Below are positions 23,830 to 34,334 of a stretch of DNA of 64,000 nucleotides, piece after piece; positions within the stretch are counted from its first letter, which is position 1; each line of letters begins with the position of its first letter. The DNA is from Bacillus pumilus. GTDB lineage: Bacteria; Bacillota; Bacilli; Bacillales; Bacillaceae. Location of the stretch: NCBI RefSeq assembly GCF_009937765.1, contig NZ_CP047089.1, positions 186,001 through 250,000 of the forward strand, given 5' to 3'. Position numbers and translations under genes: made by a program. Below the pieces are notes generated by a model. That model saw only the letters and a list, made by a program, of their open reading frames with translations, ran no database searches and was not told the DNA's origin.

Positions 23830-25245
23830 GTGAGTGAGCTGTTTTTAGCAAGATTTCAATTTGCTTCAACGACATTATTTCATTTTATTTTTGTTCCTAT
23901 GTCAATAGGTTTGGTGTTTATCGTTGCATTGATGCAGACCCTTTATGTCGTCAAGAAAAAAGAGATTTATAAAAAAATGGCGAAGTTTTGGGGTCATCTA
24001 TTCTTACTCAATTTTGCAGTAGGTGTGGTGACAGGGATTCTCCAAGAATTCCAGTTTGGGATGAACTGGTCAGATTATTCAAGGTTTGTCGGTGATGTAT
24101 TTGGTGCGCCGCTTGCCATTGAAGCACTGCTCGCCTTTTTCCTTGAATCTACATTTATTGGACTTTGGATATTCGGCTGGGATCGCTTGCCGAAGAAGAT
24201 TCATTTATTGTGTATTTGGCTCGTTTCCCTTGGTACGATCTTTTCGGCGTTTTGGATTTTACTCGCCAACTCATTTATGCAAGAACCAGTTGGATTTGTG
24301 ATTAAAAATGGCCGTGCAGAAATGAATGATTTTGGCGCTCTTGTAACAAACCCGCAGCTTTGGGTTGAATTCCCGCACGTTCTGTTTGGTGCGCTGGCTA
24401 CAGGTGCATTCTTTATCGCAGGAGTTAGTGCCTATAAAATGATCAAAAAACAAGAAATCGCCTTTTTCAAAAAATCATTCCAGATTGCGATGGTTCTCGC
24501 TTTAATTTCTGGCTTAGGTGTGGCGTTCTCTGGACATGACCAAGCGAAGCACTTAATGGAATCACAGCCGATGAAGATGGCAGCAAGTGAAGCCCTTTGG
24601 AAGGATAGTGGAGATCCAGCGGCTTGGACACTATTTGCCAATATTGATACAGATAAAAAAGAAAACTCTGCGGAGATCAATATTCCGTTTGCTTTAAGTT
24701 ACTTGGCTTATTCAAAATTTAGTGGAGATGTGCCAGGCATGCTGACCCTTCAAAAAGAATATGAAGCAAAGTTTGGTCCTGGAGACTATATTCCGCCAGT
24801 AAAAACAACGTTCTGGAGCTTTAGAATCATGGTTGGTGCCGGCATGCTGATGATTTTTGCCAGTATGATTGGCTTGTACTTAAGCTTTAGAAAAAAACTC
24901 GAAACGAACAAATGGTTTTTACGCTTCATGGTAGGGATGATTTCATTCCCATTTATTGCGAACTCAGCTGGCTGGATTATGACCGAAATTGGGCGTCAGC
25001 CGTGGACGGTCTTTGGAATGATGACGACGGCTCAATCGATTTCACCAAACGTATCGTACGGCATGCTGTTATTCTCAGTCATTAGCTTTACGACGATTTA
25101 TCTGATTCTTGCCATCTTGCTTGCCTACCTATTCATTCGAGAAATTAAAAAAGGTGCACATTCGGAAGAGGATACAGATCAAAAGGATGAAACGGACCTG
25201 TCTACAGATCCATTTGATGGAGGCGCATATCATGGCATATCTTAA
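23830..25245 (+). CDS. cydA: Cytochrome bd quinol oxidase subunit I
   Basis: A 471-residue integral membrane protein that binds haems b558, b595 and d. Family motifs are visible: LARFQFASTTLFHFIFVPMS at the N-terminus with the haem-ligand His, GNFAVGVVTG-like FAVGVVTGILQEFQFG, and near 400 WIMTEIGRQPW. The Q-loop is short, as in Bacillus. GTG at 23830 lies about 9 nt after GGGAGGA. First gene of cydABCD; it overlaps cydB by 14 bp. Confidence 0.95.
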   Translation: MSELFLARFQFASTTLFHFIFVPMSIGLVFIVALMQTLYVVKKKEIYKKMAKFWGHLFLLNFAVGVVTGILQEFQFGMNWSDYSRFVGDVFGAPLAIEALLAFFLESTFIGLWIFGWDRLPKKIHLLCIWLVSLGTIFSAFWILLANSFMQEPVGFVIKNGRAEMNDFGALVTNPQLWVEFPHVLFGALATGAFFIAGVSAYKMIKKQEIAFFKKSFQIAMVLALISGLGVAFSGHDQAKHLMESQPMKMAASEALWKDSGDPAAWTLFANIDTDKKENSAEINIPFALSYLAYSKFSGDVPGMLTLQKEYEAKFGPGDYIPPVKTTFWSFRIMVGAGMLMIFASMIGLYLSFRKKLETNKWFLRFMVGMISFPFIANSAGWIMTEIGRQPWTVFGMMTTAQSISPNVSYGMLLFSVISFTTIYLILAILLAYLFIREIKKGAHSEEDTDQKDETDLSTDPFDGGAYHGIS

Positions 25246-26248
25246 CGAGATTTGGTTTATTCTTGTCGCAGTATTGTTTGTTGGATTTTTCTTCTTAGAA
25301 GGATTTGATTTTGGTGTTGGGATGTCCATGCAGCTACTTGGTAAGGATGCGCACGAACGCCGCATTTTAATTAACACGATTGGACCTTTCTGGGATGCGA
25401 ATGAGGTCTGGCTGATTACAGCTGGGGGCGCAATTTTCGCTGCTTTCCCGCACTGGTATGCCACGATGTTCAGTGGATACTATATACCGTTTGCGGTTCT
25501 CCTCTTAGCGCTCATCGGGCGCGGAGTTGCCTTTGAATTCCGAGGGAAGGTTGAGAAAGCCTCTTGGATCAAAGCATGGGACTGGGTCATCTTCTTTGGC
25601 AGTCTGTTGCCACCGTTTTTACTCGGTGTGCTATTCACAAGTATTTTACGCGGGATGCCAATTGATCAAGACATGAACATGTACGCTGGTTTTACGGATT
25701 TTGTTAACCTTTATTCAGTGATAGGCGGATTAGCTGTAACGATTCTTTGCCTACTGCACGGATTGATTTTCGTCACACTTCGTACAGAGGGTGATTTAAG
25801 AGATCGTGCGAGAAAGCTTGGCAAGCGTGTCCTGCTGATTGCGCTGCCAGTACTTGTCCTATTTGTTGGTGTATCTATCATGGAAACAGACATTTATACG
25901 GTACGCCCGATCATCACCATTCCGTTAACTGTTCTCATCGTGGTTTGTTACGTAGCGGCGCTATTCTTTATGAAAAAAGAACGTGATGGCTGGACATTCC
26001 TATTCACAGGTGCTGGCATCATGGTGACAGTGACGATGCTTTTCACTGCATTGTTCCCGCGCGTCATGATTAGTTCAATCAACCATACATTTGATTTGAC
26101 CATTCAAAACGCTGCATCTGGATCTTATTCACTGACGGTCATGACGATTGTTGCCATTTCTTTGCTGCCCTTTGTGCTTGGGTATCAAATTTGGAGCTAT
26201 TACGTCTTCCGTAAACGTGTAAGCGGTAAGGAGCCAATGACCTACTAA
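25232..26248 (+). CDS. cydB: Cytochrome bd quinol oxidase subunit II
   Basis: A 338-residue membrane protein. The N-terminus MAYLNEIWFILVAVLFVGFF and the signature FFLEGFDFGVG, then GPFWDANEVWLITAGGA, are typical of CydB. ATG at 25232 after TGGAGG gives the standard 338-residue length; the frame is open 123 bp further upstream inside cydA. It overlaps cydC by 1 bp (TAATG). Confidence 0.95.
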   Translation: MAYLNEIWFILVAVLFVGFFFLEGFDFGVGMSMQLLGKDAHERRILINTIGPFWDANEVWLITAGGAIFAAFPHWYATMFSGYYIPFAVLLLALIGRGVAFEFRGKVEKASWIKAWDWVIFFGSLLPPFLLGVLFTSILRGMPIDQDMNMYAGFTDFVNLYSVIGGLAVTILCLLHGLIFVTLRTEGDLRDRARKLGKRVLLIALPVLVLFVGVSIMETDIYTVRPIITIPLTVLIVVCYVAALFFMKKERDGWTFLFTGAGIMVTVTMLFTALFPRVMISSINHTFDLTIQNAASGSYSLTVMTIVAISLLPFVLGYQIWSYYVFRKRVSGKEPMTY

Positions 26249-27984
26249 TGGATAAACGTTTGCTTCAATTAAAAGGAATAAGAGGGCTTCTTGCCCTCTT
26301 AGGTATTGTGTCACTCATCCAAGGAGCAAGTATTATTTTCCAAGCACAGTGGCTGGCACATGCCATTACTACGCTGTTTGACGGGAAAAGCCTTTCGCAG
26401 GCAACGCCTTATGTCCTGCTGTTTCTTGCTGCCTTTCTTGTGCGGCACGGTCTCACCTTGATTCGGGAGAAGGTCATGTTTACCTACTCTTCCCGAATTG
26501 GAGCAGACATCAGAAAACAGCTGTTAGACCAACTCTTTCGTTTAGGCCCAGCTTTCACAAAGAAAAAGGGTACAGGAAAGCTTGTCACATTAGCGATGGA
26601 GGGAATTGCTCAATATCGTCAGTATTTACAGCTGTTTTTACCGAAAATGGTGAACATGGCAGTGATACCGGCAATGGTCCTCATCTATGTTTGGACATTA
26701 GACGACACATCTGCTGTTATTTTAATCGTGACGCTACCGATATTAATTATCTTTATGATTTTGCTAGGTCTAGTCGCTCAGCGTAAAGCGGCCAAACAAT
26801 GGAGATCGTATGAGAAATTATCCAATCATTTTACTGATTCTCTCCGCGGCCTTGAAACGCTTCGTTACTTAGGCATTAGCAAAAAACATTCTCGCAATAT
26901 CGGGGAAGTGTCAAAGCGATATCGAAAGGCGACCATGAGTACGCTGAAGGTCGCATTTCTTTCATCATTTGCGCTGGATTTCTTTTCCATGCTGTCGATT
27001 GCAACCGTCGCTGTCTTTCTTGGCTTGCGATTAATTGAAGGAGAGCTTCTCTTATTGCCGGCTTTGACGGCGCTCATGCTGGCACCAGAATATTTCCTGC
27101 CAGTACGTGAAGTGGGAAATGATTATCATGCCACGCTAAATGGAAAAGAAGCGAATGAAGCGATGCAGGTCATTTTAGAAGAAAAGGGCTTCCGCACGCA
27201 GGAGACACAATCAGTGCAATTGAACGAGTGGAATGAACAGTCTGCACTCACCCTGCATGATGTGAGTGTCCAGCATGACGAACATGCCCCTTATTCAATT
27301 CAGGATGTAGATCTTACTGTCAAAGGGATGAAGAAAATCGGAATCATTGGTGCCAGTGGTTCAGGGAAATCGACGTTAACCGATGTGCTCGGCGGCTTTG
27401 TTGAACCGACCTCAGGTCAAATCACACTAAACGGCAATTCGCTTGTGCATTTACAGATGAAGGAATGGCAAAAGGAAGTCGTCTATATGCCTCAGCACCC
27501 TTATTTATTTCACATGACATTAAGAGAAAACATTCGTTTTTATGAACCGCATGCAACAGATGAAGAAGTGGAAAGAGCTTCCAGAGAAGCGGGCTTATCT
27601 CAGCTCGTGGCGCAGCTACCAAATGGCTTTGATGAGGTCATTGGAGAACAAGGAAGAGGACTAAGCGGCGGACAGGCACAAAGAATTGCGCTTGCGCGAA
27701 CGGTGCTGGGCAAGCGGTTCATTATGCTGTTAGATGAACCAACGGCACATCTCGATATTGAGACAGAGTATGAATTGAAGAAAACAATGCTTCCGCTGTT
27801 TGAAGATAAACTTGTGTTCTTAGCGACACATAGGCTCCATTGGATGCCAGATATGGATGAGATCATTGTCATGGATGAAGGAACAATTGCGGAAATGGGT
27901 ACACATGAATCATTAATGCAAAGAGAAGGCGTGTATTATCAATTGGTACAGGAGCAAATGGGGGCGGTCACACATGGTAAGTAA
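26248..27984 (+). CDS. cydC: ABC exporter subunit for cytochrome bd assembly (CydC in Bacillus naming)
   Basis: A 578-residue half-transporter: six-helix membrane domain about 1-310 and ATPase about 335-575 with Walker A IGASGSGKST, signature LSGGQAQRIALAR and Walker B IMLLDEPTAHLD. CydCD-type heterodimers export thiols needed for haem d assembly. Start by TAATG overlap with cydB; it overlaps cydD by 11 bp. Confidence 0.92.
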   Translation: MDKRLLQLKGIRGLLALLGIVSLIQGASIIFQAQWLAHAITTLFDGKSLSQATPYVLLFLAAFLVRHGLTLIREKVMFTYSSRIGADIRKQLLDQLFRLGPAFTKKKGTGKLVTLAMEGIAQYRQYLQLFLPKMVNMAVIPAMVLIYVWTLDDTSAVILIVTLPILIIFMILLGLVAQRKAAKQWRSYEKLSNHFTDSLRGLETLRYLGISKKHSRNIGEVSKRYRKATMSTLKVAFLSSFALDFFSMLSIATVAVFLGLRLIEGELLLLPALTALMLAPEYFLPVREVGNDYHATLNGKEANEAMQVILEEKGFRTQETQSVQLNEWNEQSALTLHDVSVQHDEHAPYSIQDVDLTVKGMKKIGIIGASGSGKSTLTDVLGGFVEPTSGQITLNGNSLVHLQMKEWQKEVVYMPQHPYLFHMTLRENIRFYEPHATDEEVERASREAGLSQLVAQLPNGFDEVIGEQGRGLSGGQAQRIALARTVLGKRFIMLLDEPTAHLDIETEYELKKTMLPLFEDKLVFLATHRLHWMPDMDEIIVMDEGTIAEMGTHESLMQREGVYYQLVQEQMGAVTHGK

Positions 27985-29707
27985 AGGCTGGTTTATACCT
28001 TATATCAAGGAGAATCAAAAGCTGTTTGCGCTGGTTTTATTTCTAGGGGCAATTGCAGTATTCTCTGCTTCTATGCTGATGTATACGTCAGGATTTCTCA
28101 TTTCAAAAGCTGCCACAAGACCTGAGAATATACTTATGGTCTACGTCCCAATTGTAGCTGTCCGTACCTTTGGTATTTCACGCTCAGCTGCCCGTTATGC
28201 AGAAAGATTGGCGAGCCACCAGCTCATTTTGACCATGATTGAAAAAATGCGTGTCCGCCTATATGACATGGCTGAACGAAGTGCGAAACAGACAAAGCTA
28301 GGTACAGGTGAAATGCTAGGGCTCTTGTCAGATGATGTTGAGAGACTACAGGACGCCTATTTAAAAACCATCTTTCCATCCATCGGTGCACTGCTTTTAT
28401 ACGCAGCATCCATTGGGGCACTTGGTCTATTCTCGTGGCCTTTTGCTGGCTTAATGCTGATTTATATGGCACTTCTTGTATTTGTTTTCCCATACGTCAC
28501 AGTGCTAGTGAACCGGGCGAGACAAACTCAAATGAAAAAAGGCAGAAATGAACTGTATAGCCATTTAACAGATGCCGTCATGGGCGTGAGTGATTGGCTG
28601 TTTAGCGGTAGGCAGAAAGATTTTGTGGATGAATATGAAAAGAAAGAAGCGCAGCTGTTAGCGCTTGAAGCAGCCAAGCACCGATTTATCCGTCTGCGCC
28701 AGTTTTTGGCACAGCTTATCATTGGAGGAGCTGTTGTGCTTGTCGTGTATTGGAGCGGTTCCGTCGTCCAGTCAGGCTCGATGTCACACACCCTAATTGC
28801 AGCCTTCGTGCTTGTGCTTTTTCCGTTAACAGAGGCCTTTCTTCCACTTTCAGATGCAGCAGGTGATATTCCGGTCTATCAGCATGCTGTCAGCAGATTA
28901 CATCATTATGAAAAGCTTTCGTATGAAGGAGAATCTGAGCGCAAGACAGTTGACCAGTCGGCTGTTTCTCAAAATAAAGCTGTTTCTTTTGAACAAGTGT
29001 CCTTTGGGTATGATTTGCACCAACCCGTGCTAAAGCAACTCTCATTTTCACTAAAGCAAGGGGAATCACTTGCTCTCTTAGGGAAAAGCGGTGCAGGAAA
29101 ATCGACTATTTTGAAATTGTTAGAAGGAGCTGTCGTGCCAAATCAAGGAGCTGTCAGCATTCAGGGGAAACCGGTCGAAAGCATTCGAGAGAACGTGTCT
29201 ACCTATGTGTCAGTGCTCAATCAGCAGCCGTATTTATTCGATACCTCTGTTTTAAACAATATTCGCTTAGGCTCTCCTCATGCGACAGAGGAACAAGTAA
29301 AAGAAGCAGCGAGACAAGTGCAGCTGCACGATACCATCGAATCTTTGCCAGAGGGTTATCACACCGGTGTGCAGGAGACAGGGATTCGTTTCTCAGGGGG
29401 AGAAAGACAACGGATGGCGTTAGCCCGTATTTTGCTGCAAAACACCCCGATTGTTGTATTAGATGAGCCCACCGTTGGACTTGACCCACGTACAGAGCGT
29501 GAGTTGCTTGAAACCATTTTCCGTGTGTTAAAAGGAAAAACGGTCATTTGGATTACCCATCATCTCACTGGCTGTGAGGCATGTGACCGCATTATGTTTA
29601 TTGAAGATGGTCAAATTGAGATGCAGGGGGAGCATCAGGAACTACTGAAAGAAAACCCGCGCTATCAAAAATTGTATGAGATGGATCGGCCGTTTTCTAC
29701 AATATAA
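27974..29707 (+). CDS. cydD: ABC exporter subunit for cytochrome bd assembly (CydD in Bacillus naming)
   Basis: A 577-residue half-transporter: membrane domain about 1-310, ATPase about 335-570 with Walker A LGKSGAGKST, signature FSGGERQRMALAR and Walker B IVVLDEPTVGLD. It pairs with CydC. The gene begins inside the end of cydC and the operon closes with a terminator. Confidence 0.92.
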   Translation: MVSKGWFIPYIKENQKLFALVLFLGAIAVFSASMLMYTSGFLISKAATRPENILMVYVPIVAVRTFGISRSAARYAERLASHQLILTMIEKMRVRLYDMAERSAKQTKLGTGEMLGLLSDDVERLQDAYLKTIFPSIGALLLYAASIGALGLFSWPFAGLMLIYMALLVFVFPYVTVLVNRARQTQMKKGRNELYSHLTDAVMGVSDWLFSGRQKDFVDEYEKKEAQLLALEAAKHRFIRLRQFLAQLIIGGAVVLVVYWSGSVVQSGSMSHTLIAAFVLVLFPLTEAFLPLSDAAGDIPVYQHAVSRLHHYEKLSYEGESERKTVDQSAVSQNKAVSFEQVSFGYDLHQPVLKQLSFSLKQGESLALLGKSGAGKSTILKLLEGAVVPNQGAVSIQGKPVESIRENVSTYVSVLNQQPYLFDTSVLNNIRLGSPHATEEQVKEAARQVQLHDTIESLPEGYHTGVQETGIRFSGGERQRMALARILLQNTPIVVLDEPTVGLDPRTERELLETIFRVLKGKTVIWITHHLTGCEACDRIMFIEDGQIEMQGEHQELLKENPRYQKLYEMDRPFSTI

Positions 29708-29723
29708 ATAGATGTAATGACAA

Positions 29724-29762
29724 GAACGTTCGGACAGAGATTTCTGCCCGAACGTTTTGTGG
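29724..29762. terminator. Terminator between cydD and the convergent pectate lyase gene
   Basis: AACGTTCGG/CCGAACGTT stem with a T-rich plus-strand tail. It also lies just beyond the stop of the minus-strand gene. Confidence 0.82.
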
Positions 29763-29764
29763 TT

Positions 29765-30793
29765 TTAAGGGTTTACTTTTCCAACACCAGCATTTGATAC
29801 TACTTCTGATTTGACATTGTTCACGTTAAGCAAAGAGTAGTTATAAGGAGGGTTGTACGTACCTGTAGAAGACGTTGGCAGACTGCCTGAGCTGTTAATA
29901 TATGAGTTGTTGATGACATGCCATGTACCGACTTGACGGCTGTCCCAGCTGCCAATCGCATTTTTTGTATTTTCAAATACGTTGTGCTCAATTCTCATTT
30001 TTGCGCCCATACGAGAGTTAATCGCTGTTGTATGGATACCTTTATAGTAGTTGTTATACACATGACCTTCCCCGAAGCGCATAGATGGTACACGAGAATT
30101 CAGGTTTTCAAAACGGTTGTTGTGGAATGTGATTTTTCGGTTGTAGTTGTCGTTATCAGAGCTGCCCATGAGCATCGTTTTCCAGCTGTCATGAACATAG
30201 TTCCAAGAGAAGGTAATATAGTCGGAGTCATTTTTCACATCAAATAATCCATCATAATCATCTTTACCAGAGTTTAAAGTATTGTACAGTTCATTATGGT
30301 CGACCCATACGTTTTTAGAAGCGCCTTCGATTCCGATGGCATCCTTGTCACCGATTTTGCTGTGATGAATTTTCAGGTTGCGAATGATGATGTTATTGGC
30401 ACGCCATACTTTAATGCCAATGCCATTAAATTCACCTTTCGTGCCTTTGCCGACGATCGAGACATTGTTTGTATCTTTCACATCGATTTTATTGGCAGAT
30501 GTATTAGAAGGGGTAATCGTCCCGTCGACAACAATTTTTAACTTTTCGTTTTTTCCTTTACTTTTGATGGCAGCCAATAATTCATTTCCAGTTTTGACTG
30601 TGACGGTTTTACCACCTTCACCGCCTGTTGTACCACCATTTAATGTGGAGAATCCTTGTTGATTAAAATTGGCCATAATAGAAGGGCTTTCAGGGTACTT
30701 TGCTGCCGCTTTTGCCTCCCCATTAGGTGCAAATAATGAAGTCACGAGACCAACCGCTAACACACCAGCTAACAATGGAACTTTTTTCTTCAA
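29765..30793 (-). CDS. Secreted pectate lyase, polysaccharide lyase family 1
   Basis: A 342-residue exported enzyme that cleaves polygalacturonate by beta-elimination. Signal peptide about 1-30 ([25 protein letters not shown]). PL1 motifs: [28 protein letters not shown] with Ca2+-binding Asp residues, and the catalytic Arg region [20 protein letters not shown] at 30793 is 9 nt after GGAG; an ATG at 30808 has no ribosome site and another at 30802 lies within 1 nt of GGAG. It is closely like alkaline pectate lyases of the B. pumilus group. A cre site lies upstream. Confidence 0.9.
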   Translation of the reverse strand: MKKKVPLLAGVLAVGLVTSLFAPNGEAKAAAKYPESPSIMANFNQQGFSTLNGGTTGGEGGKTVTVKTGNELLAAIKSKGKNEKLKIVVDGTITPSNTSANKIDVKDTNNVSIVGKGTKGEFNGIGIKVWRANNIIIRNLKIHHSKIGDKDAIGIEGASKNVWVDHNELYNTLNSGKDDYDGLFDVKNDSDYITFSWNYVHDSWKTMLMGSSDNDNYNRKITFHNNRFENLNSRVPSMRFGEGHVYNNYYKGIHTTAINSRMGAKMRIEHNVFENTKNAIGSWDSRQVGTWHVINNSYINSSGSLPTSSTGTYNPPYNYSLLNVNNVKSEVVSNAGVGKVNP

Positions 30794-30822
30794 AGTCAAC
30801 ATCTCCATTCATTTTGTTTTAA

Positions 30823-30836
30823 TGTAAACGTTTCCA
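30823..30836 (-). promoter_or_regulatory. cre site upstream of pectate lyase
   Basis: TGTAAACGTTTCCA (plus-strand reading) fits TGWAANCGNTNWCA with one mismatch. It lies 30 nt upstream of the start codon in the promoter or leader, so CcpA repression is likely. Confidence 0.72.
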
Positions 30837-31212
30837 AAAATAAGCTGCAATTCAACTGTTCCTCCTTCCTTCGCCAGTATCGCCTTTTTCGGAATGTAGG
30901 AAGAGCATAGCACGCAAAAAGGTATCATCGGCTAAGAATTGGCGCTATGTATTCCGTGATTTTCTAGAAAACTGAGGCCATGATTATTTTATTTTTGTCT
31001 AAATGAGACAAGGATCATTGACGATAGGTATTGGGATTACCTAGTGATTATGAAAGAGAGCTTGTCCGCTTGATAGAAAATCAGAACGAATCATTTTGTG
31101 AGAGACGAAGGAATGTCATAATCATTTCATAAGAAAAAACTGGATATTTAACGCTTCAATTACTGGACCAACAGGGAGAAAAGCAAACAAGCTAAAAAAA
31201 TAGAGTCTATTT
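30837..31212. other. Divergent intergenic region between pectate lyase and sigY
   Basis: About 375 bp without a supported gene. A minus-strand micro-ORF with a strong AAGGAGG (TTG 30855 to stop 30796, 19 codons) precedes the pectate lyase start and is discussed as a finding. The rest shows only AT-rich sequence and the SigY-type promoter at its right end. Confidence 0.5.
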
Positions 31213-31238
31213 TGAACGATATCGTCATACGTGTCGTC
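31213..31238 (+). promoter_or_regulatory. SigY-type autoregulatory promoter
   Basis: TGAACG, 16 nt, CGTC lies about 40 nt before the sigY start. This is the -35/-10 pair reported for the B. subtilis SigY-dependent promoter of its own operon. Confidence 0.75.
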
Positions 31239-31276
31239 TCATGAATAAGAGAAGAAAAAAGGAAGGAGGGGTGTGT

Positions 31277-31807
31277 TTGGAGCAGACAGAAGAGACACTA
31301 TTGATTCAGCGGGCAAAACAGGGGGAAGATGCTGCATTTACAGCCCTATATCGTCATCATTATTCCTTTCTTTACCGTTATATAATGAAGCTCACCCTTC
31401 AACAAGAGCTTGCAGAAGAAATCATGCAAGAAACGATGCTGAAAGCGTACATGAAACTCTCTTCATTTAGAGGAGATTCCTTATTCTCAACATGGCTCAT
31501 ATCCATTGCATCTAGACAATTTTTGGATCACCAGAAGAAAAGAAAACGTGAACAATTGAGGGAAGGAAAGGCAAATCAAGAGACGATGCGCCGTTTTAAA
31601 TGGGAGATTCAGCAAAAGGGCCATACTTGGCACGAGATGTGGGATGCTCTAAACGAATTGAAGGCTCAGGAGAGAGCGCCGATTATTTTGCACTATTATT
31701 ATGGCTTTACTTATCCAGAGATTGCTTCAATGCTCGGTATGAGAGAAGGCACTGTGAAGTCGAGGGTTCATCATGGGTTAAAGAAAATTCGAAAGGAGTG
31801 GTCTTAA
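31277..31807 (+). CDS. sigY: ECF RNA polymerase sigma factor SigY
   Basis: A 176-residue ECF sigma factor: region 2 about 20-85 (FTALYRHHYSFLYRYIMKLT, ETMLKAYMKLSSFRGDSLF) and region 4 about 120-172 (ILHYYYGFTYPEIASML, EGTVKSRVHHGLKKIR). Closest recognised relative is B. subtilis SigY, supported by the following yxlC and yxlD genes. TTG at 31277 is 7 nt after AAGGAGG and gives the family N-terminus MEQTEETLLIQRAKQG; an ATG at 31241 is upstream of the ribosome site. Stop overlaps yxlC (TAATG). Confidence 0.9.
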   Translation: MEQTEETLLIQRAKQGEDAAFTALYRHHYSFLYRYIMKLTLQQELAEEIMQETMLKAYMKLSSFRGDSLFSTWLISIASRQFLDHQKKRKREQLREGKANQETMRRFKWEIQQKGHTWHEMWDALNELKAQERAPIILHYYYGFTYPEIASMLGMREGTVKSRVHHGLKKIRKEWS

Positions 31808-32118
31808 TGAAGGAAGATCAGTTCACAGAACGTTTAAAGGAAGAGTTACAGCAACTAGATGAACAAATTGAAGTGAAAGAGCCAAGTGAACAAGCTGTCA
31901 TGATGATGCTGAAGCAGGCGAAGGAACAAGAGAAAAGGCGTTTTAAACAAGAAGTGCTGGCGTATGTTCTCATCAGTCTGACCATTCTCACACTATTTGT
32001 CGCTGCCATCACCCATTTACCTTTTATCTTCATTCTTCTTCAAGTCGTGAGTGTGCCGCTCTGCGTCGTTGTCGGCATCAAGGAATATCAACATATTAAA
32101 GGAGGGTCTTCCTTATGA
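31807..32118 (+). CDS. yxlC: YxlC-like anti-SigY membrane protein
   Basis: A 103-residue protein with a charged cytoplasmic N-terminal half (about 1-52) and two membrane helices (about 53-73 and 76-93). In B. subtilis YxlC, together with YxlD, holds SigY inactive. Starts by ATG overlapping the sigY stop and overlaps yxlD by 4 bp. Confidence 0.82.
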   Translation: MKEDQFTERLKEELQQLDEQIEVKEPSEQAVMMMLKQAKEQEKRRFKQEVLAYVLISLTILTLFVAAITHLPFIFILLQVVSVPLCVVVGIKEYQHIKGGSSL

Positions 32119-32327
32119 GTCAGACGGAGATGATCATCTTATTGTGCGCATTGCCGTTACTATTTGCGCAGGGCCTGCTTTTATTTATGGATGCGAAGAA
32201 AAGAGGGCGTTATAAGTGGTTTTGGGGCATTGTCGGTTTAATTAACTTCCCATCGTCTTCTATTTTATATTGGCTTTGTGTCGTGTACCCTGATCGAAAA
32301 AAAGAAGAGAAGATCCGAAAAGATTGA
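32115..32327 (+). CDS. yxlD: YxlD-like membrane protein
   Basis: A 70-residue protein with two membrane helices (about 6-24 and 34-58), a KKRGRYKWFWGIVGL motif between, and a charged tail: a PLDc_N-like short membrane protein. B. subtilis YxlD acts with YxlC as negative regulator of SigY. Here the operon ends with it; no YxlE, YxlF or YxlG genes follow. Confidence 0.82.
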   Translation: MSQTEMIILLCALPLLFAQGLLLFMDAKKRGRYKWFWGIVGLINFPSSSILYWLCVVYPDRKKEEKIRKD

Positions 32328-32332
32328 GCTGC

Positions 32333-32362
32333 CGGCCTATAAAACTTTAGGCCTTTTTTTCG
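32333..32362 (+). terminator. Terminator of sigY-yxlCD
   Basis: GGCCTA/TAGGCC hairpin with T7 directly after yxlD. Confidence 0.85.
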
Positions 32363-32638
32363 TGTTGAAGATCAACTAGAAATCTTTCATGGTTCATCTA
32401 ATTGTCAAAGAGTGCGGGATATATAGTGTCTAAAACATGATTTCTAGCTCAATAGTCATTCTGTAAGAGATACTTTCTAAAAACGATGACGTCGGCTGTT
32501 TGATCCATCTCAAATCGGCATCATTTTCATCTGTTATCAGTATTGATCAGTTTTTACAAATGGTGTTAAATTAATCTCAATATGCGTTAGAAAATCTAAC
32601 AGGATAAATGTGTGAAGATATACAAAGGAGGCAGATGA

Positions 32639-34012
<1,374 letters not shown>

Positions 34013-34095
34013 CTCCTGCTCTCCCGCACCTGTTTATTTCATGACAAGATGGGGAATCTTCCTTGTAAGAATGACAATAAGGAGGCGCGGGAGAA

Positions 34096-34209
34096 ATGAA
34101 AAAATGGCTGAAACAAATTTTTAAATGGGCACCTGTGATTTATCCAGTGGTGAGAAAAATATATAAAGAGCGGAAAGCATCTAAACGTCGTAACGTATCA
34201 GCCGGATAA
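34096..34209 (+). CDS. Small cationic amphipathic peptide, unknown
   Basis: A 37-residue peptide, [20 protein letters not shown] then [17 protein letters not shown]. It begins with ATG 10 nt after GGAGG. It has about 13 basic and one acidic residue, a Trp/Ile-rich hydrophobic face and a polybasic tail; no signal peptide is evident. Its stop codon sits in the stem of its own terminator, which supports a compact transcription unit. Function is not recognised; membrane-surface binding is the obvious physical property. Confidence 0.6.
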   Translation: MKKWLKQIFKWAPVIYPVVRKIYKERKASKRRNVSAG

Positions 34210-34223
34210 TCCGGCTTTTTTTT
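34200..34223 (+). terminator. Terminator overlapping the micro-ORF stop
   Basis: AGCCGG-ATAAT-CCGGCT with T8; the loop contains the TAA stop of the 37-codon gene. Confidence 0.9.
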
Positions 34224-34334
34224 ATGCACACATACCGGTTGTGCAATGAATGAAAAAAAAGTTAGATTTGAATGATCCAAGTCATGCCTCACTCCGTTAA
34301 GTACATAACAAACGGAAAGAGGAGGCAATAACAG

